NCBI GenBank assembly: GCA_012523545.1
Contig: JAAYIH010000042.1
Location: 1-63,040 of the forward strand
Direction: 5' to 3'
DNA length: 63,040 nucleotides
DNA from: Bacillota bacterium
Lineage (GTDB): Bacteria; Bacillota; Proteinivoracia; UBA4975
Of this stretch, positions 62,993 through 63,040 are shown in pieces; positions within the stretch are counted from its first letter, which is position 1; the number at the start of each line of letters is the position of its first letter. Both the position numbers and the translations under genes were made by a program. The notes beneath the pieces were generated by a model. It was not told the DNA's origin. It was given only the letters and a program-made list of their open reading frames with translations, and did not search any database.

Positions 62993-63040
62993 TTTTTGGA
63001 GAGTTTGATCCTGGCTCAGGACGAACGCTGGCGGCGTGCC
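62993..63040 (+). rRNA. rrs: 16S ribosomal RNA, 5' end only
   Basis: GAGTTTGATCCTGGCTCAGG (63001-63020) and the following GACGAACGCTGGCGGCG are the universal start of bacterial 16S. The gene runs off the right edge; the mature 5' end is estimated eight bases before GAGTTTG. Confidence 0.97.

Overview
This 63 kb window is a dense stretch of bacterial chromosome running from the 5S rRNA gene of one ribosomal RNA operon (left edge) to the 5' end of the 16S rRNA gene of the next (right edge), both on the plus strand. Almost every gene is on the plus strand. The exceptions are a flippase at the left and a membrane protein near 55 kb. Sporulation genes (gin, yabG, sipL, spoVG, spoVT, spoVB, spoIID-type, yabP, yabQ, spoIIE) mark an endospore-forming Firmicute. 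The GC-rich codon use, the SipL-type coat protein, the B12-dependent ribonucleotide reductase and the formate-THF ligase suggest a Clostridia / Peptococcaceae-Moorella type anaerobe. This is an inference from gene content. I see no transposon, prophage or CRISPR array.

Layout. 0-3.5 kb: 5S rRNA, a flippase on the minus strand, and guaB. 3.5-47.5 kb: a long block in nearly the same order as the Bacillus subtilis gin-to-ftsH region: gin, Orn/Lys/Arg decarboxylase, tmk, darA, holB, ricT, yabA, rsmI, a MetRS-like gene, tatD, yabE-like, rnmV, rsmA, ykuK-like, yabG, veg, sipL, nrdJ, cphB-cphA, ispE, a nucleotidyltransferase, ilvA, spoVG, glmU, prs, rplY, pth, mfd, a parvulin lipoprotein, spoVT, spoVB, mazG, hup, spoIID-like, yabP, yabQ, divIC, an S1 protein, tRNA-fMet, tRNA-Val, spoIIE, tilS, hpt, ftsH. 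Relative to B. subtilis (from memory) yaaR, abrB, sspF, purR, fin and rqcP are missing. nrdJ, the cyanophycin pair, the nucleotidyltransferase and the YkuK-like gene are extra. 47.5-54.6 kb: a histidine degradation operon (hutH, hutU, ftcD, hutI) fused in transcription to fhs. 54.6-62.7 kb: a degenerate CPBP-like membrane protein, de novo NAD synthesis (nadA-nadB-nadC) with dusB, an uncharacterised regulator/partner pair, and greA. The end holds tandem rRNA promoters and the start of 16S.

Regulation is unusually readable. There are consensus vegetative promoters before veg (two in tandem), glmU, rplY, the tRNAs, greA and the rRNA operon. Sporulation-type promoters fit the families behind them: SigH before spoVG, SigG before spoVT, and weaker SigE/SigK candidates before sipL, yabP and yabG. 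A Spo0A box lies before spoIIE, and two NrdR boxes overlap the nrdJ promoter. A strong terminator sits between a consensus promoter and hutH, which implies attenuation of the hut operon.

The most unusual gene is at 9120-10850, at the methionyl-tRNA synthetase locus. It is an intact methionyl-tRNA synthetase homologue in which both class I signature motifs are destroyed (HIGH becomes SRNS, KMSKS becomes EFLDR), while the zinc knuckle, the anticodon-binding helices and the C-terminal tRNA-binding OB fold are still recognisable. It looks like a tRNA-binding pseudo-enzyme with an unknown role. The second is the two-gene unit at 60613-62048: a helix-turn-helix protein plus a Rossmann-like protein, behind two 8-bp palindromes at the promoter.
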